64,000 bases of DNA from Butyriboletus loyo (Eukaryota; Basidiomycota; Agaricomycetes; Boletales; Boletaceae): contig JBBPSI010000002.1 in NCBI GenBank assembly GCA_038093515.1, positions 62,001 to 126,000 on the forward strand. The letters run 5' to 3'. Positions 1 through 9,925 of the stretch are shown here, one piece after another. The position numbers were made by a program, and so were the translations under genes. The notes beneath the pieces were generated by a model. That model saw nothing but the letters and a program-made list of their open reading frames with translations. It searched no databases and was not told where the DNA came from. Each line of letters begins with the position of its first letter. Within the stretch, counting starts at the first letter, position 1.

Positions 1-544
1 AAACTGAACCCATGCTGAATGACATCCAATCGGGAAGTTGCATAGATGTTCGCACGTACTTTCAGTGTTCTGGAAAGTGAAAATCCCGAGACGGTCATAC
101 TGAGTTCCGTTGGAGGTCACGGTAAAGTTCAGGGTCACCGCAGCCCATGAGCCAGGCTCACCACAGTCGGTGGGTGGACTGGTCAACTGTTAGATTGTAA
201 TATCAGACAGAACCACGGAAGACTCACGAATATTGAACGATCTCTGGGCTAAGGTAGTGGGCAGGATGATGCAATCATGAGCCTTCCAAAGACACACGGA
301 GCCTTGACTTTACTTACTATCCATAAGAGTTTCCAAACGTGCGCCTGTGCGGGCATTTCGTTGCATCAGCCGTGCATAACCATTGTCTCCTTAGTATCCA
401 TACTCACTCGAGAATCATCATCGTGCACGTCTGTACATCGCTGGGTACAGGTGGAGGTTCGGCAACTTGGAAGTCGACCAATACCTGAGCACTGGTGCAA
501 GTGACTGACAGCAACAGGGCAAATGCCTTGAACACGGACGTCAT
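1..544 (-). CDS. Peptide-N4-asparagine amidase A (PNGase A)-like secreted protein, 5' part
   Basis: Only the N-terminal part is present; the gene runs off the left edge. The start ATG is at 544 on the minus strand and opens with a signal peptide (MTSVFKAFALLLSVTCTSAQ), so the product should enter the secretory pathway. Splicing short introns gives VDFQVAEPPPVPSDVQTCT, then ERTFGNSYG, then SPPTDCGEPGSWAAVTLNF and YDRLGIFTFQNTE. This order (an early Cys-containing strand, PPTDCG, then the ...DRLG...NTE block) is typical of the PNGase A family, which removes N-glycans from glycopeptides; fungal members often have unproven activity. The exons join in phase at GTGAGT/GTAAGT donors. Catalytic residues lie in the missing part, so activity cannot be judged. 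Confidence 0.75.
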
Positions 545-1024
545 CGCAGTGACTCCGTCGAGATGGGAAAAGGCTGCTCCCTCGAAGGCGAACGTGTGGT
601 ATTTATACGGCCCTGTGGACGTGAGTTGATGCGAGCATCTGCCACCGTACTTTTTTTTTAAATTCGGGGGACATGTGCATGGTTGCTTATTTCCGACAGT
701 GCCCGCTCAGTGGTAGCGTGTGTTCGAGAGTGAGTGAGTAATGAGTCCTGACCGCGATCTAACTTCGAGATGAGCATCGTCACGTTCAAAGTCTGATGGC
801 CCGGATGAGGTCGCGGAGGTTGTTTCAGGATTGAAACTCGAGCCAACTCTCGACACCGATCAAGAGAGCGGCTAGTAAAAGTCACAAGTTGACAACACTC
901 ACAGTACGCAAGCGAGGTTAATAGCGGATCGACGAGGTATATCTAGACGAACTGGTCGACCCAGATAACACATAATAAAAACAGGTACCATGTAAATTAT
1001 CCTCGCTCGGAAGCAAAGAGCATG
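545..1024. other. Intergenic stretch between two minus-strand genes
   Basis: It holds the promoter of the PNGase A-like gene (TATA box at 601-607, a T-run near 651-659) and the 3' flank of the Pmp3-like gene. The open frames here are short, lack family similarity that I recognise and are not supported by splice signals. Confidence 0.5.
601..607 (-). promoter_or_regulatory. TATA box of the PNGase A-like gene
   Basis: On the minus strand this reads TATAAAT, about 57 bp upstream of the ATG at 544. Position and sequence fit a core promoter element and imply a short 5' leader. This is inferred from sequence only. Confidence 0.5.
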
Positions 1025-2036
1025 TCAGAACTCATGATTGAATTCGACCTCCTGAGATGCCATTGCAATCCCATTTCCTTCTCCAACTCGAGTATTCCCT
1101 TCCTTGCCTCCCCCATAAGCACTCCTTGTTGCTTCCTCCGGAAGCTCCGGCTCCGTAGTAGGTTCGGTGCGATGTAAATATGTTGAATTGATGTCTGCTG
1201 CGTCTCCCTGGGTCGATCGATTCTTAGACTTCTTCTTCCTCTTCTTCTGTCCCGATGCGGTGTATGCATCTTCCGTCCTCGCCCACCTGTCTTTCTTCTT
1301 CTTCTTCCTGCTGGTGGCATCTCCAGTTCCGGGAATGGAATCATCGAAATTAGTTGGGTAGCGCCAGCGTCCACCCGATTCTGGTGTTTGTAAGCTGCCC
1401 TCATGCTCGGCACTATAGTACGATTCGTCGTCAGGTCGCCACAGCCCGTCACTGTTTCTTGGAGAATCATCGGCAGAACCGTGCGTAGGAGTCCGCGAGG
1501 GTCCGGCTTGGCCGTCTTCCAGAGGCTGTTGATCGTAGCCAGAATCTGGATTCCGATCGTTGTATTTGCCAGCCCACTGTGAACGTTGTTCATGGCGCCT
1601 AATGGTGGAGCCATCGACAAGACCATAACGCAAGGCCCACTTGGGAGTCCTTTGGTGTGTCTTGTTGTTTCGAACGTTCTGTTGTAGAGAAAAAGGTGAG
1701 AAACCGGTGTGATGAGGGCGATCATTCCCGCCGTACCTGTATGTAGAAGTTGTGTACGTGTCCTACGAGAGGACGATGAAGATGCGGGAGCGCATGGGAA
1801 CGAGAAAGAACCTACCTGGGATATAACCAGCGATTGTCAAGAGTAAGTTGAGCCAAAAGTCCTTTCCGATGCCGAATCTGGCTGCGACGGCTGGAGGTAA
1901 GTAACGGAGGTGAGCGACTCTGGTTCACATGAAGGAGAGCAGAACAGGTACCCAGTGGTGGGAATAAAGTCCCCATAATGAAGAGGAAGACGGCATACCA
2001 GTGGTAGCGTCGTGTCTTTGGTAGCTTTGGAGGCAT
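1025..2036 (-). CDS. Pmp3/UPF0057-family small membrane protein with long C-terminal tail
   Basis: Four exons join in phase to give MPPKLPKTRRYHWYAVFLF, then IMGTLFPPLAVAARFGIG, then KDFWLNLLLTIAGYIPGHV and HNFYIQ. These are the two short hydrophobic segments and the FPPLAV...GxxxDFWLNLLLT..GYIPGHxHxFYI signature of the Pmp3 family, small plasma-membrane proteolipids linked in yeast to membrane potential and salt tolerance. Classic Pmp3 is about 55 residues. Here a basic, hydrophilic tail of roughly 200 residues follows, with lysine runs, which is seen in longer fungal members. Start chosen at 2036, the first ATG in frame with the first hydrophobic segment. The gene is divergent from the zinc-finger gene at 2371. 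The tail's function is unknown. Confidence 0.8.
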
Positions 2037-2370
2037 CGCTCGTTAGTGGACATGGACAAGAGCAAGAGCAAGATGCTGTCCGCCCCCCCCCCATTAACAG
2101 CTCGTTTCCTTATTTGGAGGGTATCAGGTACACTCGACGCTTTCTTAATTGGGTCGTAGATCACATGACTCATGAAATGAGGTAAACGACGTCGACTTGG
2201 GTCGTTCTCCACCAACCTCGACCTGGACGCGCTCATCACCCCACACGGCGTGCACGCATTTGGGTGAGTACCGTTGTACACTCGTATATGAATGTCTGTA
2301 GCAACTCATATGGACATTCCACATCCTTTTCTTTTCGTCGACCGTGCTTGACTCACCCCAGATCACCGGA

Positions 2371-4453
2371 ATGGAGCACGACGAGCACGAACCTGTCCTC
2401 GACCTTTCAGACGTCGTTCACGATGACCCTCTAGGCTCAGAAGATGAACTAATCTCTCCCGAAGACGCTATCGACGTGTCTGATGCTCCACCCGTCCCCT
2501 CCTTTGCACACTCCCCACATCACTCTCATTCCCCACCTCCTGATCTTCCTCTCTCACTCGGGCCATCTTCTGTCTCCGAGAACTTCTCTGTAGAGATGCT
2601 GGAACGTGAGATTGCTACCCTGCTGCATCAGAACGCCTCTGCCGCCCTGTTAAGTGCTGCCGCCCAACAACGACAGGAACAGGCTCTTGCAGGGCACGGC
2701 AGCAGAGAGCACTGCAATGGCAATGTGCGAGGATCTGGCCACGAGGGTGGCCATAATGCTGACGAGTCGGGAATTACGGAACTTGGGCTCAATTTGAGTG
2801 GAATTGCAGCAATGTTGCAAGCAGCACACGCACACGCAACTTCTAATGGCCGCCACATGGAATCCTCGAAAGGAAACGGTATCAGCGTGGAGGGAGGACA
2901 GCCCACGACACGTACTACGCCTGCGTTTCGTTCTCTTACTGCAGGTGACATCGATAATTATGCTGCCGATGGCTCTCAGGAGAGGAGTAACGAAGACCTG
3001 GACTTGTCATATCTTGAAGGGACCTCGGGAGATCATGCGGAGAAAGGGGCCGACAGAGTCAGGGAAGGCGATAGGCATTCACCTGGTCATTGTTCCCGCA
3101 CCGAAGGTTCTTTGTCAGATCCTCATTCCGGTGTTCCAGGGGAATTCAACGATATCAGCGACATCCTGAACCACCTCTCCTCTCATTTCGAAGCCGAAGC
3201 AGACTCAGACCGTCAGCATCTTCGTTCATCTGCGGAAACAACCTCCCCTGTTTCTCGGTCGCGCAGTGATCATACCCCTCCTCGTTCACCTGGGGGTCGT
3301 ACCAAGTCTTCATCTAGTCCCGCCCGTCCGATCGCTCAGCCTGTCGCATCTACATCGTCGCCGCCGCGTAAGGCCGTCACTGAATCCAAGAAGTTAAAGA
3401 GAAAGGACAAAGACCAGGACATAGACGACGAGAAAGACAAGGACAAGGAGAGAGTACCCAGTGTACACACCTGCCAAGACACCCAGTGTCGCAAGTCCTT
3501 CACTCGACGAAGTGACCTCGCCCGGCATATGCGAATACATACAGGGGAAAGACCGTTTGTCTGCGGGCACGTGGGATGCGGAAAGACGTTCATTCAGGTT
3601 TGTCCGTGCTGTTTATAGTTGTCACATTTCCTCCAACACCGTGTTCAGAGATCCGCTCTTCACGTACATCAACGAGTACACACTGGCGAGAAACCCCACT
3701 CTTGCGAATATCCGGGTTGTGGAAAGACATTCGGTGACTCGAGTAGCCTTGCAAGGCATCGCCGCACGCATACAGGGAAACGCCCGTATAGGTGCGAAGA
3801 CCCAGAGTGTGAGAAGACATTTACCCGTCGAACGACGCTCACGCAGCACATGCGAACACACGATCCGACATGGGAGCCGGATCCCACAATGTAAGTGTTC
3901 GGACTCGGCACGATCTTTTCCGTGGACATCGCTCTCATTCACGGACAGAAAGTACAGCTTCAAAGCCAAGAAACAGAAAATATCCGACGAAACGGCCGAT
4001 ACCGAGCTGGAGGAGTCTGTGCGAACGATCTCGGCTCTCTTCTCACAGACAACCAATGCCAATCTTATAGCGCCCCGATCAGCGGAATGTAGCGGGCCGG
4101 ACGAACCTCTCGAGAGCCGAGTTGCAAGTATCAGTGCGGGGATTGTTGCTGCCATTGCGCAGGCATCTTCACAAGCTGTGGATGGAGAAGACGATGTTGA
4201 GGAGGATGAAGAAGATGGGGACGGATGGGGTGCTAGTTCCGGGAACGAGATGGGCATGGCTGAGAGCATCGTGCCAAATACGAGCGGGATCAGGGGCGAT
4301 GAGAGTGGTTACGCTGGGGGCGATGGTGTTGTTGGAAAGGGGATTGTGTACGTGGAAGAAGACGACGAGGACAGTGACACGTTTCCTATTCCGCTACGGA
4401 CACGGAAGGGCAAAGATCCAGTTTTAGTTGCGGGGACGAAGAGGAAGAGATGA
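2371..4453 (+). CDS. C2H2 zinc-finger transcription factor (four fingers)
   Basis: Three exons. The long first exon encodes an acidic, Ser/Pro-rich, low-complexity N-terminus of about 370 residues, then the first finger [20 protein letters not shown] and the start of a second. An intron at 3598-3648 splits finger two; the next exon completes it and adds [20 protein letters not shown] and [19 protein letters not shown], with TGEKP/TGKRP linkers. A second intron (3891-3948) joins in phase to a C-terminal region of about 165 residues with acidic runs, ending in basic GTKRKR. Four tandem fingers with linkers indicate sequence-specific DNA binding in the nucleus. The ATG at 2371 is the first in frame. 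I cannot assign an orthologue, so the targets are unknown. Confidence 0.85.
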
Positions 4454-4574
4454 GGGTGTATGTATTTCGTTGCTACCATATAATCAACTGCTTCGTATAG
4501 GACGGAACTGCGATATGTTCCGGAGCGTGAGACATGGGACGCTCGCCGTCTCAGTCCCAGGCCGCACGTCCACA

Positions 4575-4580
4575 TATAAG
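4575..4580 (+). promoter_or_regulatory. TATA-like element upstream of fructose-1,6-bisphosphatase
   Basis: TATAAG lies 36-42 bp before the ATG at 4617, a spacing that would leave a very short 5' UTR. This is a candidate core promoter from position and sequence only. Confidence 0.4.
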
Positions 4581-4616
4581 TTGTATCGTCGCCCGACGGC
4601 CCCACATCCACGCACA

Positions 4617-5957
4617 ATGACCAGCACCACCGACGAAATCCCCAGCACCGATCTCATCACGCTGACCCGGTAGGGACAAACACCCTTCCGAAAGACTCGC
4701 TCATCTCATCTTCCCCGAGACACGTTCTGCACGATCAGCTTCGTCTAGGCCCAGCTGCAACCGGCGATCTCACGTTGCTCCTCACCGCCATCCAGGTGAC
4801 GTCCAAATTCATCGCCACCAACGTGCGCAGGGCACGCCTCATCAACCTGTATGTATACCGTGCTTGATTGTCGTATTCTCATCGTCTCTGTCCCAGCGTC
4901 GGACTTGCAGGAGAAACCAATGTTCAGGGGGAGGAACAGAAGAAATTGGACGTCCTGTCCAACGACATCATGGTCAACGCTCTCCGGGCTTCTGGCAAGA
5001 CGGCTGTTCTTGTTTCCGAAGAGCTCGACAACGCGGTCATCATTGAAGAGCGTAACAAAGGCAAGTACTGTGTCGTTTTCGACCCCCTCGACGGCAGCAG
5101 CAACATCGATGCTGGTGTCAACATCGGAACCATCTTTGGAATCTACGCATTGGTAGGTGTCATCCCGTGGCTTTCATCCAGAATCGATGAGCCGGTGTAT
5201 CACAGCGACCGGGTTCACCGGGTACGGTCGAGGATGTGCTTCGGCCCGGCAGCGAAATGGTTGCTGCAGGGTATACCATGTAAGTAACCCTTGTGACACC
5301 CACAACGGGTTACTGAGGAGACGCTAGGTATGGTTCCTCTGCTAATCTCGTCCTTTCCACGGGGTCGGGTGTCAACGGATACACCCTGGATGCGGCGCTG
5401 GGCGAATTCATCCTGACACATCCTGATGTACGTTCTTGCCTTTCACGTCACATTTCCAGATGTCTTGACCACGACGCACAGATAAAAATACCGCCACGAG
5501 GCAAGATCTACTCGTTCAACGAAGGCAACTCCATGTATTTCCATCCCCCGGTCAATGCCTATCTAAACTCGATCAAGTACCCGAAAACCGGGTCCCCATA
5601 CTCCGCTCGGTATATCGGTTCCATGGTCGCAGACGTGCACCGAACCCTGCTTTACGGTGGCATCTTTGGTTATCCGGACGACAAGAAGAGCAAGTCTGGT
5701 AAACTTCGCATGCTGTACGAAGCGTTCCCAATGGCATTCCTGACGGAGCAGGTGAGTCATGGGAGCCGCGATGGCCTTGTGTCAAGTCTGAATGGAAGTG
5801 TGATCAGGCGGGAGGTCTTGCCACCACCGGGACGAAGCGCATTCTTGACCTTGTTCCTAAGAACATCCATGAGCGGTGCCCGGTGTTCCTCGGCAGTCGA
5901 GATGATGTTCTGGATCTGATAAAGTTCTACGAGGCCGACGCCAAATCGCAAACTTAG
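4617..5957 (+). CDS. FBP1: Fructose-1,6-bisphosphatase
   Basis: This enzyme hydrolyses fructose-1,6-bisphosphate to fructose-6-phosphate, the committed gluconeogenic step, in the cytosol. The spliced protein starts [20 protein letters not shown] and contains [21 protein letters not shown], the metal-binding signature [10 protein letters not shown], then [19 protein letters not shown], the substrate region [20 protein letters not shown], and [19 protein letters not shown]. The C-terminus reads [13 protein letters not shown] before the stop at 5957. Introns at 4670-4719, after RARLINL, after FGIYAL, within GYTMYG, after LTHPD and after FLTEQ all join in phase. Length is about 340 residues, as usual for the family. 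Fungal orthologues are glucose-repressed, but no regulatory site is assigned here. Confidence 0.96.
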
Positions 5958-6525
5958 CTTGTTGGAAAACAACGACCGGGAATGTGTGTCCGGTGGATGA
6001 GCTATCATCATTCGTGTACATAACACAAGGCTGCGAAAAATGATTAGAAAGTTACTCACCCGCAGCTCAGTGACATTGCGTATCGGTCCGCGCTGGATCA
6101 GATGAAGACATTAATGATACGACTGACAACTGACAGACATGGCGACGGTGCCTTGCTTGAACTCCAAGACCAGGAACCAGATCAAGAGGTCCCAAAGACA
6201 CCGGCATCAGTTTGAAGTCATGAAACACATCAGCAAGCAACAGATAAGCGTATGCTATCGGACTGGCGTCACATGTCGAAAGGGAAGCAGAGATAAGCTA
6301 ATTATATAGCGTTAATAATACAGGCGGCAAGATCACACCTTCGCACTCCAAGAAATCAGGAAATCCTAAACGATTGACCAACGGATTCCATACTAAGACA
6401 CGACTCGCAGAAAGAGATAGCTAAAAGACGGGGAATCAATGCTTCGAGGTATTTGAGAATGACCAAGGCAAGAGAACGTACCTACAGCTCCTATCGAATC
6501 AAAACAAATAGAAGAGATGGTTTAG
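5958..6525. other. Convergent intergenic region
   Basis: It lies between the stop of FBP1 (plus) and the stop of the bZIP gene (minus) and presumably carries both 3' UTRs. I see no conserved coding frame, repeat or RNA gene in it. Confidence 0.5.
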
Positions 6526-7195
6526 TTATTTTGCGGATGCTTGTTGGTGTTGAGCAGCGCCAGCACCGGTAACGCCGACTACAAGGCCTTTTAACCAGCC
6601 GTTCTCACGACGGAGACCCTCGCACTCGCGCTCCAACTCGACGACACGTTCCTCGAATTCCTTTGCGCGGCGCTCAAGGGCAGCCTCACGTTCCTTCTTC
6701 TTGAGACGGAAGCGGGCACTGGCCGCGGTATTGCGACGGCGTTTGTCTTCGGTCGAGGACAAAACGGGGGCGCTGGATTCGGACTGAGCCGAATCCTCAG
6801 GGGACTGAGGGGTGGAGGTGGGTAGATAAGCATCACGGTGGCTGTCAATGGAAGGCGACGATTTCTGTGCGCGAGAGCGTTTTAACGGGGGTGGATTGGA
6901 TGAAGATGCGACTGCTGAGGAGGCAGCAGTTGTGGCGGGTGGAGGGGAAGGAGCGGGATATGAGCCAGCATGGGCGGCATGGAGGGCGAGTAGCTGGGAA
7001 AGGGAAGGGACGGGATGGACCTGCGGGGGGGCATTCCGCTGTACAGGTGCGGGTGGAGCTGCGGGGATCAAGAGGGGGTCGATGCCAATGGTGGCGAGGA
7101 GAGCATTGATATCAAACGGGGGAGGGGCGGAGGGGGGGAGGATGGCATTTACATGGTTGTCCTGGTTAGGAAGACCAAGGAGGGGAGTAGTGTCG

Positions 7196-7227
<32 letters not shown>

Positions 7228-7401
7228 GGTGAGTCTGCGTTTAGGCTTGTCTGAGGAAGCCAAGGGCTCGTCAGACTCGAAGGCGAGGTTTGTCCAGAGA
7301 TCGAGGTGGGCAGAGAAGTCGGGAAATGGGGCGGCGAGATCCTGGCTGTCGCGCTGGACGGGCTGGACGACGTTGAGACCATGGAGGTTGAAGGGACCCA
7401 T
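6526..7401 (-). CDS. bZIP transcription factor (Cys-3/GCN4-like basic region)
   Basis: A single open exon of 291 residues. Near the C-terminus is a basic region KRRRNTAASARFRLKKKERE followed by a leucine-zipper heptad region (ALERRAKEFEERVVELEREC, then LRRENGWLKGLVV). The RRNTAASARFR(I/L)KKK form is typical of the fungal Cys-3/MetR-like group, which activates sulphur assimilation, but the target pathway is inferred from this resemblance only. The N-terminal two thirds is Pro/Ser/Ala-rich with a run of 12 aspartates encoded by a GAC/GAT microsatellite (about 7190-7230), likely part of an acidic activation region. Only 87 bp separate its ATG from the stop of the upstream Nur1-like gene, so its promoter is very short or overlaps that gene. 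Confidence 0.88.
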
Positions 7402-7488
7402 CGGAGTGGACGGGTGGAAGAGCGGACAAACTTAATTTTTTGATAAGAGAGGGCGATCACTAAGCGTCACATGACCGCTACGGTAGTA

Positions 7489-8839
7489 CTACTCCCAGAC
7501 GTTGACCATCTCCGATTCATGAGTCATCACCGCAACATCCCGTCGTACCGGATTCACCCTCGGATACACAAACTGCACAAGAGATTCAGTCCCGTCCCAA
7601 TCAAATACCATTCGTGCAGACCTACCCCTTCGTTGTACTCGTGCATCACCTCTGCAGCGAGTATCGCCTTGTCCTTCACCAACCCTTCGTACGCCGACAT
7701 CACTGTCCCCGTCTGCACTCCCACCACACACATCACCACACACATCACCACCCAGTTCGTGCTCCCAGTGCACATCCACAGCAGCGCGTGCACAGGTGAA
7801 TACAACCCGAGCAGCGTCCGCTCCAGCTCTCCTGGAGTCCACATCTCCAGCTGCTGCACCGCTTCCACTGGTGCCCCCTTGGGTGGCGAAGACGTCGACG
7901 GACTGGCCGAAGACAGCCCGAGCAGGAAGCATACCATGGAAACAACAACGCGCCACAGAACAAGCAGCATATACTGCAACAGGCCTACAATCCGTCCTCC
8001 AAACGTCGACTTTGTTGCAGGCACGCCGGAAAAGACTTGAGCGTCCCGCCGAGACGATGGCACGAACGTAATATGTGCCGAGTTCACCGGGTCAGCTCGA
8101 GTCCGTCGATGAAGCTGGTACGTGCGTGTCTGCGAAAAGAGATGCAATGCATTCATTGTCGACACTATCAACAGCATGCACGTCGTTGGCACAGTCTGCA
8201 GAGGAGGACACGTGAGCAAACCACTTGTACACCATGCACGCTGCTCACCCAGTCGAACCAGCTCTGTTGATTGCGCTCCCAGTAGAGGTCTTCCCATCCT
8301 AGGTCCGAGTCCAAGGTGGCGCGCACCTGCGAGACTCTGACACAAAAGTGAAGAATGTGCATCAACGTGCCAATGAGCCACGCGCTCGTTCTGGGTGGTG
8401 GCAGAGGCACGTTGTGAGGAAAGAGTGAAATTTCAAGCATGATCCGAGAGAGTATCTCTGACATGCTTTTCAAAACGAGGCCATCTAGTCAGTTAGCTAG
8501 TATGTGTACGAAAACAACAAATCCAAACCGTCCAACAAACCCCTTCTTTCGAAGGAAGGCTTTTCGAGGCGAGGCGGATCCATCTGCAGTGCTCATGCGA
8601 GCCTTGCGTTTCGCACTAAGAGGTGTGGCATAAGGTGGTGGACGCCGTGAACGCGCTGCTTCCCAATCGAACGGGGTGGACGAGGATATGGACGGGGTGG
8701 ACGACGGGGAATCAAGGTAAGACACACGCGTTCGAGGCGTTACCGATGTCTGGGTACCGCTGGCGAGGCGGGGAGAGGGCGAATGAGGGGAGCCTGGTAT
8801 GTTCGCTGCATTGACCTGAGCGAAGCGACGCAGACTCAT
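7489..8839 (-). CDS. NUR1: Nur1-like nuclear rim protein (DUF2418 family)
   Basis: Four exons. The N-terminus is MSLRRFAQVNAANIPGSPHS, a Ser/Pro-rich leader with STPSISSSTPFDWEAARSRR, then a membrane region with FPHNVPLPPPRTSAWLIGTL, HILHFCVRVSQVR and DLGWEDLYWERNQQSWFDW, then further hydrophobic segments around LLIVSTMNALHLFSQTRTY and TNWVVMCVVMCVVGVQTG. The C-terminus is FVYPRVNPVRRDVAVMTHES and EMVNVWE, strongly conserved in fungal Nur1/DUF2418 proteins as I recall them. In yeast Nur1 sits in the inner nuclear membrane and helps tether rDNA and silent chromatin. Joins: exon 1 to RMSEIL uses an AAAAG acceptor; the WFDW donor is GTGAGC; the last donor is GTAGGT. Only 75 bp separate its start from the next gene's stop. 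Confidence 0.75.
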
Positions 8840-8914
8840 TTTGCATGGGTGAACGAGTAAGAGTGAGGAAGTGTGACTATGGGCAGGCGCGTCACATCTA
8901 GCGTAACGTGGAGG

Positions 8915-9547
8915 TCACGGGATACGTGACGAATCTAGAATGGATCTTTCCAACTCTCTGCATAGTGTCCCTACTCCGCCCATGTCCTCTAGCCATATCT
9001 TGAACCACAGACCCGCAAATAAACCCCCGAAACACACTCCTCCCGCAACCTGGGGCCAAGTGTGGTATCCAAACCATACCCTGGAAAGGACGATCATGCT
9101 TGTCCATGGTACGACCACGAATGGAGCAAACACAGCAAGCGGATGGAGGCTGGAATGCAATGGGAGGTATATGCTCCCAAACAGTGCGGAAACAGTAAAG
9201 AAGGTGCATGCCGAAGCATGGGTACTAGGCATACTGGACAGCCCGAGAACTAAGCATGCAAGACAGCTTGGGGTTCCGGGTAGGACGTACCCATACGTTG
9301 TTTTCCGACCGCGTACTGGTCGTTGCTGTCTAATGGTCCCTTTGACGATCTTGGCTGATAGAGTACATGCTAGTGCACCCGCTGCAAAGTAGATTACGCC
9401 TGCGGAACGAGTGTAGAGACAGACCAGGGCCGTTACGGCCGTCACGATCTTTGACGTCTGTACACATGGTCAGATGGTCGGCACGGACATGGATCCCTTC
9501 GTACAGACCTCGTCAAGAAATTTGAGGCATGGCGAAAGTGGAGGCAT
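8915..9547 (-). CDS. PAP2-superfamily phosphatase, dolichyldiphosphatase (CAX4)-like
   Basis: Spliced product of about 175 residues with several hydrophobic segments. It shows the three PAP2 motifs: KGTIRQQRP (K-x6-RP), YGMPSTHASA (PSxH, created by removing an intron after TTYG), and SRVWFGYHTWPQV (SR-x5-H). The YHTWPQV form resembles dolichyl-diphosphate phosphatases of the ER lumen face, which recycle the lipid carrier of N-glycosylation. Exon 1 (9509-9547) encodes MPPLSPCLKFLDE and joins in phase through a GTCTGT donor to TSKIVTAVTALVCLYTRSAG. The start codon lies inside a 17-bp tandem duplication. Other PAP2 lipid phosphatases remain possible. Confidence 0.75.
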
Positions 9548-9557
9548 GGCGAAAGTG
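9524..9557. repeat. 17-bp perfect tandem duplication over the PAP2 start codon
   Basis: The unit GAGGCATGGCGAAAGTG occurs at 9524-9540 and 9541-9557. On the minus strand each copy holds an ATG (at 9547 and 9530), 17 nt apart and hence in different frames. Only the upstream one fits the spliced PAP2 frame; the other hits a stop after five codons. Confidence 0.9.
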
Positions 9558-9592
9558 AGCGTTTCGGCCGGAACGGATAGGATGTACTTATT

Positions 9593-9629
9593 GGTCACGT
9601 GAAACTCTCGGACGAAACGCGGTCACGTG
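9593..9629. promoter_or_regulatory. Two GGTCACGTG E-box sites in a divergent promoter
   Basis: GGTCACGTG occurs at 9593-9601 and again at 9621-9629, 28 bp apart in the same orientation, between the PAP2-like gene (ATG 9547, minus) and the coiled-coil gene (ATG 9926, plus). CACGTG is the core bound by bHLH and some bZIP factors. Binding here is inferred. Confidence 0.5.
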
Positions 9630-9925
9630 GTGTTATTTGGTTATAGTTTGAGTACAAATAACGACATTCACAAAAGGAAACAGCGAACAATTGAAGTTCG
9701 TTTTTCAACCTGCGCATTCTTGTATTTCGACCACTCACGCCGTTTTATAAAGATTTCGTCTCTCTTCTTCTCCCCCCTCCATCTACATCCTCGTCTTACC
9801 TTGACGACATCTAACAAACGCCCGCTGCTCACAACCCTCACTTTATCACCACGTCCCGTCCACGAGCACCCTCTGCCTCCTTGTCGCCGTCGCACTCGAT
9901 AAGCGTCAGGCATTCCCCCGCCAAG

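Noticed and set aside
7190..7230. GTC/GAC trinucleotide run as a separate repeat element
   Set aside because: It is an in-frame poly-Asp microsatellite inside the bZIP gene.
7720..7760. CACACATCACC direct repeats suggesting a small array
   Set aside because: They are coding (Val/Met/Cys membrane segment of the Nur1-like protein) and too short and few for any array.
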